Below, piece by piece: positions 21,855 to 33,797 of a stretch of 64,000 bases of DNA. The first letter of the stretch is position 1. Each line of letters starts with the position of its first letter. Source of the DNA: Cerioporus squamosus (lineage: Eukaryota > Basidiomycota > Agaricomycetes > Polyporales > Polyporaceae); NCBI GenBank assembly GCA_022592435.1, contig JABYQS010000001.1, forward strand, positions 1,054,001 through 1,118,000. The letters are read 5' to 3'. Below the pieces are notes generated by a model that saw only the letters and a list, made by a program, of their open reading frames with translations, was not told the origin of the DNA and made no database searches. Made by a program: the position numbers and the translations under genes.

Positions 21855-23723
21855 CTGCTGGTGCGAGTCAGCTATCTCGTCTCTCTGCGCAGGAGTGCCA
21901 GATGCCGACGCCTATTTGCCAAGAGACCACGATACGCACTCTGCGCGACAGAACACAGACGAACACGGACAAGGCCCAAACAAAAGGATGGTGGACGACG
22001 GAGGGCAAACGGAGTGACCACGTCAGCTAGCCGTACGTCCAGCCTGTAAATACGTCCGCAGGCAATCCGGCTGCAATCCGCGACCACATCGAGCCCGGTC
22101 CCCTGTCGCACGTATATGGAAGAACGACAGCGTCAGGAACTCATGTCATGATGGCAGCGCTACAGCCGCCACTTCGACGGACGGACAACGGCAATTGGGG
22201 AGCGGTTCGAAGCTCCAGATAGCACTCTGGCGCATTCTACTGCCTCTGTAGCTGCGAGCGTCTCGTACAAACCCCGACCGTCCGCCGTGGGTCATGACAC
22301 CGAGCAGATGAACGCCAACGCAATGCAATGAATGCATAGCATGGCGATCTCCTTTATGAAACGCAGTCAGCGTTGTCCGCCGCCGTCGCTCAATGTCCGG
22401 GACTAGCACGCAAAACATGGGAAGCATCAAGCATCGGCATAAGCACGAGAGACTCACCTGAGGAAGTCATGACCAACGTGATTTTTGTACAGGTCCCACG
22501 GACACTGTGCCAATCAGGTCCAAGGGGCGTGCGCGGAACCGCAAGGGGGCCGGGGCCTGAGCACACGGGCGTGCGGGCAGAGGTGCAGCAGCAGCAGCGG
22601 GAACTCCTGGGCATCCACGCATCCCGGTCTTATGTATATCAACAGACGACGCGAGCCGCCCAGAGGCGGGGGGTGCGACCTTGTGCGACGTGGTTGGTTC
22701 GTGAGATCGGGGAAATCTCGAGTGTAGTACGGGTGTGCACGTCGCTCCCGCCCCGACCACCGGTACAGTGCCGCGCTTCTCACATCGTCAGTTGACTGAA
22801 TCACGCCCGGGAGACCACGCACCCGCGCACGGCTTATCGCGCTTACACGCCGTGGATCTTCATGGGGATGTTCCCAGAACAGAGGGAAGCCCAGGGAAGC
22901 TCGTAATCATCGCTCGGGATGGCGGCGGTTGTCGGCCCCAGAATGGCGAGGACAGTCCTAGTGGGTGATAAGTAGACACAGTTTGCCGCCCTGCGTCCGA
23001 TAAGTATCCTTGTGCTTGCAAGCGCAAGAAGCATGTCAGCATCTGGAATACATGCACATGTGGGGTTACGACTTACGGCAAGAGCATGCTCTCTCGCTGG
23101 TGAGGAGCGCATATGATAGCCTGCTGTATCAGGCGGGCTTGTCCCTCGTGAACGAAGTTAAAAGGAGAAAGTCAGCATATGGTCAGGATGCGCGCGAGGC
23201 GGTCTAATCATCGTGGACGCCGAGAGTCACACGGTCGGTCCCGCTGCACTGTATGCATACCCCATGGTGATCAGCATCAACGAATGGGTCAACTCTACTG
23301 CGCTACTGCGAAAGGCATGAGGTAAAAGTACAGATGATCCGATACATAACGTAGACCGAGGTAGCCCGCGAGACCATTAAACGCGATTACTACAAGATAC
23401 TATCCCGGCGTGTCCCATAACTGCTAGCGTGTAGATGGCGATGCTGCGTGTCTACTCCCACACCGTCGGACGACCCGTGGGCGACATTCACAAGCGGAGT
23501 GAGAGTCCTGGTAAAAGAGGTATAGAGGCTGGGAAGGGGTATGCCGCGACGATGACGATCACCGGAGCGAGTGGGAAGGAGGGTACGGAGGGTGGATGAT
23601 GCGGCAAAGCTCGAGCCACGCCGCCATCAACTGTCAAACATGAGAATGTGGGGAGCAAGGAACAAACGGTGCGTACTCACGTGCAAACCATTCTAATCCA
23701 AGAGAGACCGTATGCGCAGCAGG
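21855..23723. other. 1.9 kb region without a recognised gene
   Basis: It contains the promoter and probably the missing 5' exon(s) of mucin-like gene B and the 3' flank of the Rab4 gene, both minus strand. The open frame 22373-22795 (plus) has no family motif, and a short GCAGCAGCAGCAGC tract at 22584-22597 is the only low-complexity repeat. No tRNA fold seen. Confidence 0.45.
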
Positions 23724-24872
<1,149 letters not shown>

Positions 24873-25251
24873 GGCAGCAAGGACGTGGTCAAGGGATGAG
24901 CTCAGCGGCGGAGGAGGATCGGCCACTGCCGCTGAGCTCGACGACTGTGGCTCCGAGCGTCGAACGGACCGCATCCACGTGGTTATCTCCCACAGGCGTC
25001 TATCTCCAGTGATTGGCTCATTATCGCGGACCAGCGCACCGGAGCTTTCCTCGGGGTCAAGGTCAAGTCGTGTAACGCCGTTCCTGTGGACAATATAGTC
25101 ACCCACAAGAGCAAATAATGCGAGGTTAGCTAGCGTGCAAGATGCTGGCTTGTTGTTCATGATTGCCGGTAAAGTGTACAAGGTTATCCTACGTTCTGAC
25201 TCTGACTAACAAGAGATACTTATATCCGCCGAGCACGAATCCGACGCGCGA
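24873..25251. other. Rab4 leader / promoter region
   Basis: This region lies between the DSD1 stop and the Rab4 start. The Rab4 frame is open here without motifs, so it could be 5' UTR or an N-terminal extension. Confidence 0.4.
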
Positions 25252-26828
25252 TCACCAACCCTTCCAAGGCACCCACACATCCACGACAACGTTACCGTCA
25301 CTCACACCCGAGTCAACAACGTAGTACCACGGGTATCCTGCAAGGATGAGACACGCGTGCTGTCCCACGATCTGCACCATATCGCCGAGCTTCAGGCTGC
25401 CATCGCCCTGGACGGGACCGAGCTGGAAGGACGCAGGCGACATCTGGGTCATGATTCCGTGCTCTTGAGAACATCGGCTCATCCGCCAGGGCTTGCCGAT
25501 GACGTCGCCGTATCCGGGTCGAGGGCCAGTATCTTTGCTCATGGCAATGGCACCAGCATCGCACATCGCCTCGTCCGAGCCGTTCTCGCCACGGCCGGGG
25601 TAGTAGGAGATGATGGTGGCGAGCACGCGTTGTGCGATATCGTGGTGAGTGATGAGACCGGTATTGAGCTGTTGGAGGTCGAGGAGCGGGTAGTTGCCTT
25701 ATCCGAAGACTTCAATATCTGACGTACAGCAGAAGTTCGTAGAGACATACCCGCATGGAGCTCCAAGACACCGTTCAGAACAGACTCGAGCTTCGCCTTG
25801 AGCTCGGGCGTCGCAGCATGAGCTGTAGGAGTCGCGCCAACAGAAAGCACGAATGGCTCCTTGGGCGGCGACAAACTAGGTGTGTTCACAATCATCTGGA
25901 GAGCAAGGGCAGCCGCCGTGTTGACCGCGGTGACCTCGGAAAGAAGGAAATCCTGCGCTTCGTCAAACGACGTCGACGCGTAGGAGTTGCCGGCGTGAGT
26001 GTAGAAGCCGTAGACGGAGATTGAGGGCGAGGCCAAGGCTGCTCTCAGCAGCGCGGTGAAGCCTGGCGAGTCGGGCCTGAGTCCAGCTCGTCTGCCAAGG
26101 ATTCGTCTCAGGCATTAAAGACAAACTTTGTGAGGGGACACGCACTGGTTGCCGCTGTCAACCTTCATGAAGACGGACCATCTCCGGTGTTGGGCCTTGG
26201 TGGACTCCCATGCCTCGATGACCTTCACCTGATCGGGATGGTCGACGAGGATGCGCATGTTCGCGCCCACGGCAGCGAGCTCGTCAGTCAAAGCAGAGAG
26301 ATCTGCGATCTTGTTTGGGGCCATAGGAAGACCATACAGGACCTGTTTCATTCTGGATGAGCAACCGATCACGACGGAACGACCACGGGAGGTACGTACG
26401 TCCTTGACGGTCCCATCGGCCATCAGACCCGCGCGGAAGACCTCGCAGACTTCCATCACGGTCGAGACGACAATCGAGTGGGTCTCATCGGAGGTGGACA
26501 GAAGCTGGAGCCGCGTGCCCTCAGGAGTCTACGGTGAGGTTAGCACAATCAAGTAAGGGAGACGCATGCAGGACGCGCGGACCTTGTGGGACTTGACATG
26601 GGCGCGGAACCTGGCGCCGAGGGACTTTGCAAGGTCGTGCATCTTGGCGCAGTTGCGCGCAAAGATGGCGCGGTCGATGATGAGCGCAGGCGTACGGAGC
26701 GCATCGAGGTTCTTGCCCTTGTACTCGTCGACGAGGTCCTGCTTCTCGGGCTTGCCGCTGATATGGTACGGGGTGCGAGACTGCTTGGGGATGAGCGGGT
26801 TCGGCTGGGGGTGTTCGTCCGCACTCAT
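25252..26828 (-). CDS. DSD1: D-serine dehydratase (PLP, zinc)
   Basis: Minus-strand exons 26828-26583, 26528-26400, 26342-26146, 26091-25751 and 25697-25252 give 452 aa, the usual length for the eukaryotic enzyme. The alanine-racemase-like barrel starts at RTPALIIDRAIFARNC, and the PLP-binding lysine of this family falls in FRAHVKSHK (Lys79). KVDSGNQRAGLRPDSPG and GFYTHAGNSY are barrel motifs. The C-terminal beta domain carries GQHACLI, whose His and Cys are the zinc ligands in Dsd1p and the vertebrate enzyme. Known: the enzyme deaminates D-serine to pyruvate and ammonia in the cytosol, detoxifying or scavenging D-serine. The assignment over low-specificity D-threonine aldolase rests on these zinc ligands and overall resemblance to yeast Dsd1p. 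It shares a 393 bp divergent promoter with the esterase gene. Confidence 0.92.
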
Positions 26829-27221
26829 GGTGGGCGGCAGGACTGGATGGAGGAGGTGCGGAAGTGGGAGTACTTATGGGTGGCTCGGGGTGGGTGGGTG
26901 GCGGAGAGAGGCCTGGGATGCCCCAAACGATCGGTGGTGCTATAGATGCACAGCTGGTAGACGAGGTTATCGCATCCGATTGATTCTCATCTGGCGCCCA
27001 TATGCATGTCCTGAACGCATGTCGGTCCGCTCACTCCCGGCGTCCCACCACGACGGCAACCAGTCCCCCAGCCATATCGAGTCACCGAGGAGGTCAGCAC
27101 ACACCCAGGCACATGCCTATCGCACTTAGCGGCCCGCGCAATAAGCCCCCAATGCGCCCAGTTATCATATATACCTTGTGCAGCCATCGCCGGGCGCATA
27201 GCTAGCCTGCATCTGCACACC
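26829..27221. other. Divergent promoter region DSD1 / esterase
   Basis: 393 bases between divergent genes. The only clear element is the TATA box near the plus-strand gene. Confidence 0.5.
27168..27173 (+). promoter_or_regulatory. TATA box of HSL-type esterase
   Basis: TATATA about 50 bases upstream of the ATG at 27222. Confidence 0.55.
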
Positions 27222-28449
27222 ATGTCCGACCGCCCCGTCCTCCAGCCCATCTACCCCGAGATCGAGGAGAAGCTCCTCGACGAGTATGCCGCCTTCCACC
27301 GCGAGCATCTCATGCATGCCACGCCCCTGCACGAGATCCCATGGACCCCCGAGATCCGCCAGCAGCCCGCCGTCCTCGGGGGCTCCGAACCGCTCCCCGT
27401 CGGAAAGGTCCAAGACTTCCCCCTTAGCCACTGCATGATGCGCACCTTCACCCCGGAGGGCGAGCCACCAGAGGGAGGCTGGCCTGTCTTCATCTTCTTC
27501 CACGGAGGTGCGTCTCCTTCTCCGCTTCCGATACACTCGATCCAAACCTGATCCGTTCACTCTCCTTCCCAGGAGGATGGACACTCGGGCGTATTGACAC
27601 CGAGAACTCCTTCTCGTCCAACATGTGCAAACGTAGGTCGACCTACTCCGCACTAGCGCCATCACCTCGGTCCTGATATTTGGCTCGCAGGGGCCAACTG
27701 CGTGGTCGTTTCCGTGGACTACCGTCTTGGTCCGGAACACCCGTACCCCGCTGCTGTTGAGGATGCCGTGGAGGCCCTCCAATGGACCCACAGCAAGGGC
27801 CCAGAGGTCCTCGGCATCAACCCGTCCCGCATCGCCGTCGGCGGCTCGTCGAGGTCAGCTCCCCCGGTCTTCCATTGCTATGCGCAACCTTAAGCTCATG
27901 GGTCTGCAGCGGCGGCAACCTTGCGGCGATAATCACGCACAAGGCCGTCGAGCTCGGCATCCCGATTGTCTTCCAGCTCCTAGTCGTGCCCGTGACCGAC
28001 AACACGGCCAAGGTCGGCGACGAGCGGTACCCATCTTGGACGGAGAACGCGCGCACGGTTTCGCTCGTCCCGGACAAGATGCTCTGGTTCCGGAAGAACT
28101 ACTCGCCTGACCCCGCCGACTGGACGAAATGGGACAATTCTCCCATATATGCGCCCGAGGAGCTTTTCCAGAAGTCGCCTCCCGCGTGGATCGCGGTTGC
28201 CGAGCTTGACATCCTCCGCGACGAGGGCATCGCATATGGCGAGAAGCTGAAGAAGGCGGGTGTCAACGCCGAGATCAAGGTATACAAAGGCGCGCCACAC
28301 CCAATCATGGCCATGGACGGTACGAGCACCCAAGTTCCGGCTTCCACAACGTGTCTGATAAGTATGTACGTACAGGTGTTCTCCAGGTTGGGAAGGAACT
28401 CGTCAGCGATGCTGCAGCTGCGCTGAAGAAGGCTCTCTACCCGGCATGA
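27222..28449 (+). CDS. Alpha/beta-hydrolase, hormone-sensitive-lipase (HSL/type IV) family esterase
   Basis: Exons 27222-27507, 27573-27632, 27691-27853, 27910-28319 and 28376-28449 give 330 aa. The family signature HGGGW (oxyanion hole) spans the first splice junction and GGSSSGGN carries the nucleophilic Ser (G-x-S-x-G-G). The acid is in AELDILRDEG and the catalytic His in GAPHPIMAMD. VVSVDYRLGPEHPYPA is the standard strand following the oxyanion motif. No signal peptide, so a cytosolic enzyme. Known: this family hydrolyses short acyl esters, carbamates and lactones. Substrate cannot be predicted. Divergent from DSD1; a shared role is not evident. Confidence 0.92.
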
Positions 28450-29294
28450 TAACTCACACGCGAAGGACTGTAACGAGTGTAATGAATGCAGAAGCGAACA
28501 ATCCTACATAGGCATGCATCACGTTTGGTGGTATGCACATGCGATTGAGGTGTATATAACGTGGTATGCCAGTCTAGACTGAGGACGTGCGACAACTTCC
28601 ACGTTGGACTTGTAGAGAACCATCGTCCGGCGATTGTCTTGGCAATATCCCGCGTTAAACACGAGGACAGGACTAGTGCTCGATGTCATGCACGCCAAAA
28701 TGTTACTGTCTGATGCATGTTCTCGTGAAGGGAGGTACCAGGAGCTGGTGACAAGGCATGTGCTGCACCTCCGTTGCGTCGAGAAGCGGGATAGGCAGTC
28801 TGGGCAATCACTCAGGGAATGGCGATGTAACAGAGACGCATGCAAAATATCACCTGCGATGGTGCACATGGACACTTCGCCCTGATCGCGTCGCAGTGGT
28901 CGTGGATTTGTAGGTCGGTGGCAGGGAATCGACCTACTCAGAGTCATGCATGTCAGTCAGATCGCGCACCATACCATGATCGCGGTCGCGGCGTGGCAGG
29001 ACAGATGCCATATCTATTGCAGAAGGAATATTTGAGAGACAGAAGAGGGACGCAAATCGAGTGTCAGCAATAAACCTGCCTATATAATATGAATAGGACT
29101 GCCGAGGGAGGCGTCCGTGCCGTAGCATAGAGACGACCCATATGTGAATCTGCCTAACGAACAATAACTTTGAGAAAGAACGCCATATGGAGAGGGGACA
29201 TAGCAAGATGATACAACGTCTTCTTTTCTTGACCGCGGGGCGCGAGTTCCTGGATGATGAGTTCAAAAACATGAACTGTGACCGACCGACACGG
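28450..29294. other. Convergent 3' intergenic region
   Basis: 845 bases between converging genes, mixed composition, no motif-bearing frame; AT-rich short tracts at 29035-29100. I see nothing convincing in it. Confidence 0.45.
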
Positions 29295-31661
29295 TCACTG
29301 GTGAGCCTGCATGATAGCATCCGATATGAACGCGGCGGCAATCGGACGACCACCAAACCAACGACCGTTGAGACCTTCGATGGCGTTCTTCGCAGCTTCA
29401 ACAGTGTCGAATTTGACGTAAATCTCGCCCTATATCCGCTCAGCCAAGCTGTAGCTCCATTGACAGGCATGCATACCTGCGATTCTTTCTCAACTTTGAT
29501 GGCAAGAACCTTGCCGTACTTCGACTCGCATTCTCCTTTGACGTCATCCGCAAGGTCCTTGTCCCAGTCACGTTCAGTCTCCCTGCGATATCACCATGAG
29601 TGGGGCCCTCTCGCTTTTGAAGTGAACATGTACGTACTCCTCTGGATCGAACATATTCTTCAAGAGGACCGATTTAGACTGCATTGTCTGGGGAATGTTA
29701 GGCCGGGCGCTGCAAGAGAATGATTCAGTTGAGTGTACATAGCGCGAGCAAAGAACGTACACTGGCTCTAGCTTGACGGGAGGTGTGTCAATTCTGGCAA
29801 GTTTCTGCATCAGCGCTTGACGTGAAGCTGCGTTCAAGTTACCGCCTATGATCGAGGGTGAGCTACTTGAGTTCACTACTTTCAGAGATTGTGACCTACC
29901 GCCAGCTTCATCTAGAGTCTCCTGCTGAGCGTAACGAGCATTGCCCTTCTCGTGAACGGTGTTGACCCGGAGCTAAGGAACTATGAGCGAAGTTCGAAGA
30001 CCATTCTATCGTCTGTAAAACGTACTGTTCTGCCAGCCAACTCGAATCCGTCCATCTGTTCGAGGGCCATCTTGGCGTCTTCCGAGCGTTTGTACCTGAC
30101 GGCGGTCAGTCGAGCCACACCCTCGAGAGGCGACCACCACTACTTACTGTACAAATGCATAACCCTTACTACGCCCAGTCATCGGATCACGGTGAAGATC
30201 GACAAATTCAAGTTCACCGAATGGCTCGAAGACCTGCTTGATGTCTGACTCCGTAAGGTTGAAATGAAGAGACCCAACATATAGCCTGCAGATTCCTTAG
30301 CGGAAGCAATCACAGGAAAAAGTACAGACTACTCACTGCATGCCACCATGAGGTGCGCTCACGCCGGGAGGGAGGTTAAGGTTGCTGTAGGACATTAGTG
30401 CACGCCCATGACGAGACGCTGATAATCTCACCCGTCGCCAGCATGAAGCCTGTTCCTCTCGGCTTCCGTGTGCTGAATCTGAATGGGCAGACCCATCACT
30501 ACAGTTCCACTCAGTGCAATGGCCTTGTCAACGAGTTCAACAGAGCGGAACTCGACGTAACCGATACTGTACATTGCATGAGTCAGTATCAAGGTAGGAG
30601 CACCAGAGTCAACTCACCCCTTGGAGCGTCTCGAGATCCTGTCGGTGACAATCCTGGAATCCATGACAGTGTTTTCGCCAAGCTTGTCCTCGAAGAAGTA
30701 GCCCAAGTCGCGTGCTGTGAGTCGAGCTGCAAGTTGGGAAACAAACACAGACCGAGCCTCAGAATCGTCCGGACTAGGCTCCTCGTTCATAGGATCGTCT
30801 GGAGGAGGCTCGTACGTGGGCGACGGGCGTCTGGAACGAGATGAGAACTGAAGAAACGATACATACGAGTATGCAGTATACGTACTTTTTGGGTGGGCTC
30901 AAGGGACGGCTGCGCTCCCGCTCACGGCGATAGCGAGGAGGCTCGTCGAAGTCATCCCTCGGGTCGCGAGAACGCCTAGGCGGCCTGTCCCCGTACCTGC
31001 GGTCAGGTTCGCGGGAACCAGTCCTGCGACGTGGGCTGTCAGCGAGAGGCGGTGGGGGTGCAGGCAGGCCGGCAGATGGTGGCGGGGCTGGGAGAGACGA
31101 TTCTTCAGCACCTTCGTCAGGTCGCTTCCTCTTGCTTCGCTCATCTCCAGGAAGGTCCTCGTCTTCTCCACGCTTTCTGCGTCGATCTCTGGGGTCCCGG
31201 TCATCCTTGTCGCGTTCCCTGTCCCTGTCCCTCTCACGATCTCGATGGCTATGTCTATCTTCGACTCTGTCTCTTTCACTGCGACGGCGCTCACCATCAC
31301 GATCCCTCCGCTCCTGTCTCTGTCCGATCCGCTCCTGTCGCGGTCGTGGTCTCTGTCGCGGTGAGATCGAGACCGGTCTCTGTGGTCGCGACTCCGGCGT
31401 CGGTCGTCGTAGTCGTCACGGTCCCTGTGACGGCGTTCTCTGTCCCTATCCCTCTCGCGGTCGCGAGAGCGGGAACGATGAGAGCGTCGGGTGCGGTGGG
31501 TCTCGGTGGAATGGTCGCGGGATCTGTGGAAGAAGTCCTCCAGTGACGAACAGCCAAAAGAATGGGTGTTGCGTACGCTTTGGATCGCCTGTCCGGGACC
31601 TTGGTCGGTCAACATCCATCTTTTCCACTTTTCCGTTGGGCGAAGATATGTCGGCAGGCAT
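29295..31661 (-). CDS. RBM39: CAPER/RBM39-like RNA-binding splicing factor (RS domain, RRMs)
   Basis: Twelve or more exons on the minus strand run from the ATG at 31661 to the stop at 29295 (about 570 aa). Order: an Arg-Ser/Arg-Asp dipeptide-rich N-terminus (about 200 residues), RRM1 with VFVSQLAARLTARDL and SKGIGYVEF, RRM2 with LYVGSLHFNL and SKGYAFVQY, a linker with ALMQKLARI and PVARPNIPQT, and a C-terminal UHM-type RRM ending IYVKFDTVEAAKNAIEGLNG and WFGGR. This is the RBM39/CAPER/S. pombe Rsd1 layout; the family acts in the nucleus at the U2AF/SF3b step of 3' splice-site choice. Odd: the exon 1-2 junction needs a weak GTCCCG donor (intron 31524-31599), and inside the RS region the frame changes near 31306-31373, either through a weak GTCTCG intron or a one-base error. 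The downstream eleven exons splice cleanly. Confidence 0.88.
31306..31373 (-). other. Frame change inside RS-rich exon (weak intron or indel)
   Basis: Upstream the RS/RD frame differs from the downstream RS/RD frame. An intron 31318-31373 (56 nt) or 31306-31373 (68 nt), both with donor GTCTCG and no good branch site, would reconcile the phases; a single missing base would too. Confidence 0.45.
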
Positions 31662-31936
31662 TGGGGCAAAAGTAGTCTGCCTGTAGCTGGAGTGAATGAA
31701 GTCTGCCGGACGGTGGTCTCGGTCAAAGTCGTGCGTTCAGTGGGCAGACTCCTTCCCAGCCTGGGCAAATCGAGCCAGAGTTCCCACATGGGCGTCTTTC
31801 CCGAGCATGTCTGCGAGTCTCAGGGCTCTGCAGCCTCTTCAAGTCACACATATCGACGATGATCACGGTAAAGTCTATGAAGTAGTACTGTACAAGTATG
31901 GTATCAAGGAGGTTCATACACATCTACACATACATA

Positions 31937-33367
31937 TTACTCCAGGAGACCCGCGAGACGTGCCCGTACCCGCTTCTCCGCCTGACCAAGCTCGCTGGCC
32001 TCAGATTTCTGGTACAAGATCTCGAGCGGGTTGTCGTTGCCCTCCTTCTCCAGGTCGTCCTCGATTTTGCTGAACTCCTTCTGGAACTTGCCATTCAACA
32101 CCTTCCAACATTCGTCAATGGGTCTGCGATTTCGAGAGCTAGTGAGCTCACGCACCTGGTTATAGAGGATATCCTTGAAGTGTGTCCGTATTGCCGAACC
32201 ATCGAGGTTCAGAGCACCGTTCAGCTGACCATACTGAGAAACAGAAGAATGATGCTTGAGCTGCATTGGGCCGTACGTGTGAGCAAGGTCAATTCATTAG
32301 CCGTATTGAAGGCTACGAACCTGACGGATGAAACCCTCTTCCGCAGCACGCTCGAAGATCTCTGCTGGCTCCTTGGACATCCACCTGCAGACGAGTTTGT
32401 GAGACATTGCTCCCGTGCCATGCAAGATATATCACTTACATCTCGTAGCAAAGCGCCTCATCGGAGCAACCAGCCTCTTTCAGGACGCTGAATGCTTCCC
32501 TGAAGAGCATGATGATGTTCGGCCAGAGGGCCTGTTCGGCGAAGAGGTCCATTGCGGTCTCCTCACGCGCAGACGAGGCGATAGCACCCGCCTTCGTCGC
32601 ACCGATGGCACGAGAGAGGGCCAAAGCGAGTTCGAGAGCCTTGCCCGTGCCGTCCTGTTCTGACGAGACGAAGCAGGGGAAGCCCTTGCCCTTGACGAAT
32701 AGACTCCTTACGGACGAGCCAATCATGCTGCGTTTGGAAGATCAATATCAATAATAGAGCCTCCAGCGAGTGGCGTGAACGTACCGAGGCGCGACCATGA
32801 CGACATCCTGGGATGGCTTGAAGTTCAGGAGCTTGTAGAACACGTTGTAGCCGCTAGCGACGACTATGCAAGCGTCATCCTTCAGGTTGGGAGCAATCTC
32901 GTTGTTGAACACGCGAGGCTGAACCTGGTCAGGGATGAGCAGGAAGATGACTGTGGAATCACAGGCGCTTCAGCTTGCTGCACGCACTGTCTGGCATACG
33001 AACACTCACTGTCTGCCTGCTTCGCCGCCTTGGCGAAGTCATGCTCGACGTTGAAGCCCTTAGACTTCGCGTCCTCTGCGTAGTGATCGGCCCGATTTGC
33101 GACGATGATCTTGTCGTTCGGAATGCCGGAATCGCGGAGGTTTTGCGCCTGAGCAGCACCCTGGTTCCCGAAGCTGCATCGCAAAGACAGTAAGTCAATT
33201 ACCCCGGATTGTCATGCGCGTGCGGAACGTACCCGAGGAACACGATGGTCTTGTCCTTGAGCAGGTCAAGGTTCGCATCGGAGTCGTAGTAGCTGTGAAA
33301 GCCCCTCGTGAGCTACCCAGATCGCGCGGTGTCACAAGAGCAAGAATGCCTACATCTTCGCAGACAT
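31937..33367 (-). CDS. Ketol-acid reductoisomerase-like enzyme without mitochondrial transit peptide
   Basis: Minus-strand exons 33367-33354, 33292-33233, 33173-33010, 32950-32785, 32727-32440, 32384-32321, 32260-32156 and 32101-31937 give 341 aa. The protein starts MSAKIYYDSDANLDLLK and reaches the NADP-binding VFLGFGNQGAAQAQNLRDSG by residue 25-44, as bacterial KARIs do; fungal Ilv5 has a long mitochondrial leader before this. VVMVAPRMIGSSVRS and REETAMDLFAEQA (Asp and Glu metal ligands) are recognisable, as is SVSQYGQL in the place of the S-D-T-A-E-Y-G motif. In the segment CYEMWMSKEPAEIF the first metal-binding Glu is present but the second, four residues on, appears to be Ser. Known: KARI makes dihydroxy acids in Val/Ile synthesis. 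Inferred: this cytosolic, altered paralogue acts on another 2-hydroxy/2-keto acid. The 54 nt intron 32102-32155 is in frame and easily missed. Confidence 0.82.
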
Positions 33368-33797
33368 GGCGACGGGTGATCGTGACAGTGCGAGCGGCTG
33401 AGAAGGATGAGAAGGCTTCGATGTCCTCCCCTCTGACGAACGCGTCCTCCTTAAATACAAGGGATTTCGCGACGCTTGGCTCTGGGCCGGCCCTCCGCCT
33501 GAGTAACTTTCCGTCTTCCGGGGCGTCCTGCGGGACCATGCGGACCGTATGTCTGCTGCGAGTTCGCCGGGAAGACGAGAAGGTCTCCCTGTGACTGCCC
33601 CTAAGGACACGCCCTGGTACGCCGCCATGTCCCTGTGACAGCTGTGCGTCGGGTCCGCCGGTCCGCACCCCATGGGCACCCCGGTTCCGCGCATCGTAGC
33701 CGTCGATTGCAAAAGTCGATGATGCGGGGCAGCGTACAAAAGGGTTCTGGGCGGTGTTCGAGGCGCATCTGATTCCTGCTCTCACACCGGTGAAGTC
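33368..33797. other. Shared divergent promoter, KARI-like / rhamnose dehydrogenase
   Basis: 430 bases between two divergent start codons, GC-rich. No clear TATA box; the architecture would allow joint regulation. Confidence 0.5.

Noticed and set aside
21338..22030. 230-residue Glu/Asp/Ala-rich open frame on the plus strand
   Set aside because: It is the antisense of the Ser/Ala-rich ectodomain of mucin-like protein B (Ser codons read backwards give acidic residues). The minus-strand frames splice in phase into a membrane protein; this one does not connect to anything.
22373..22795. 140-residue plus-strand open frame
   Set aside because: No motif, no homologue recognised, and composition similar to the antisense frames in the same stretch.
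32102..32155. Read-through of 54 nt in the KARI-like gene, giving 18 extra residues
   Set aside because: GTGCGT...GGAAG borders and removal of the segment restore the family pattern YNQVLNGKF; treated as an in-frame intron, though retention would be translatable.
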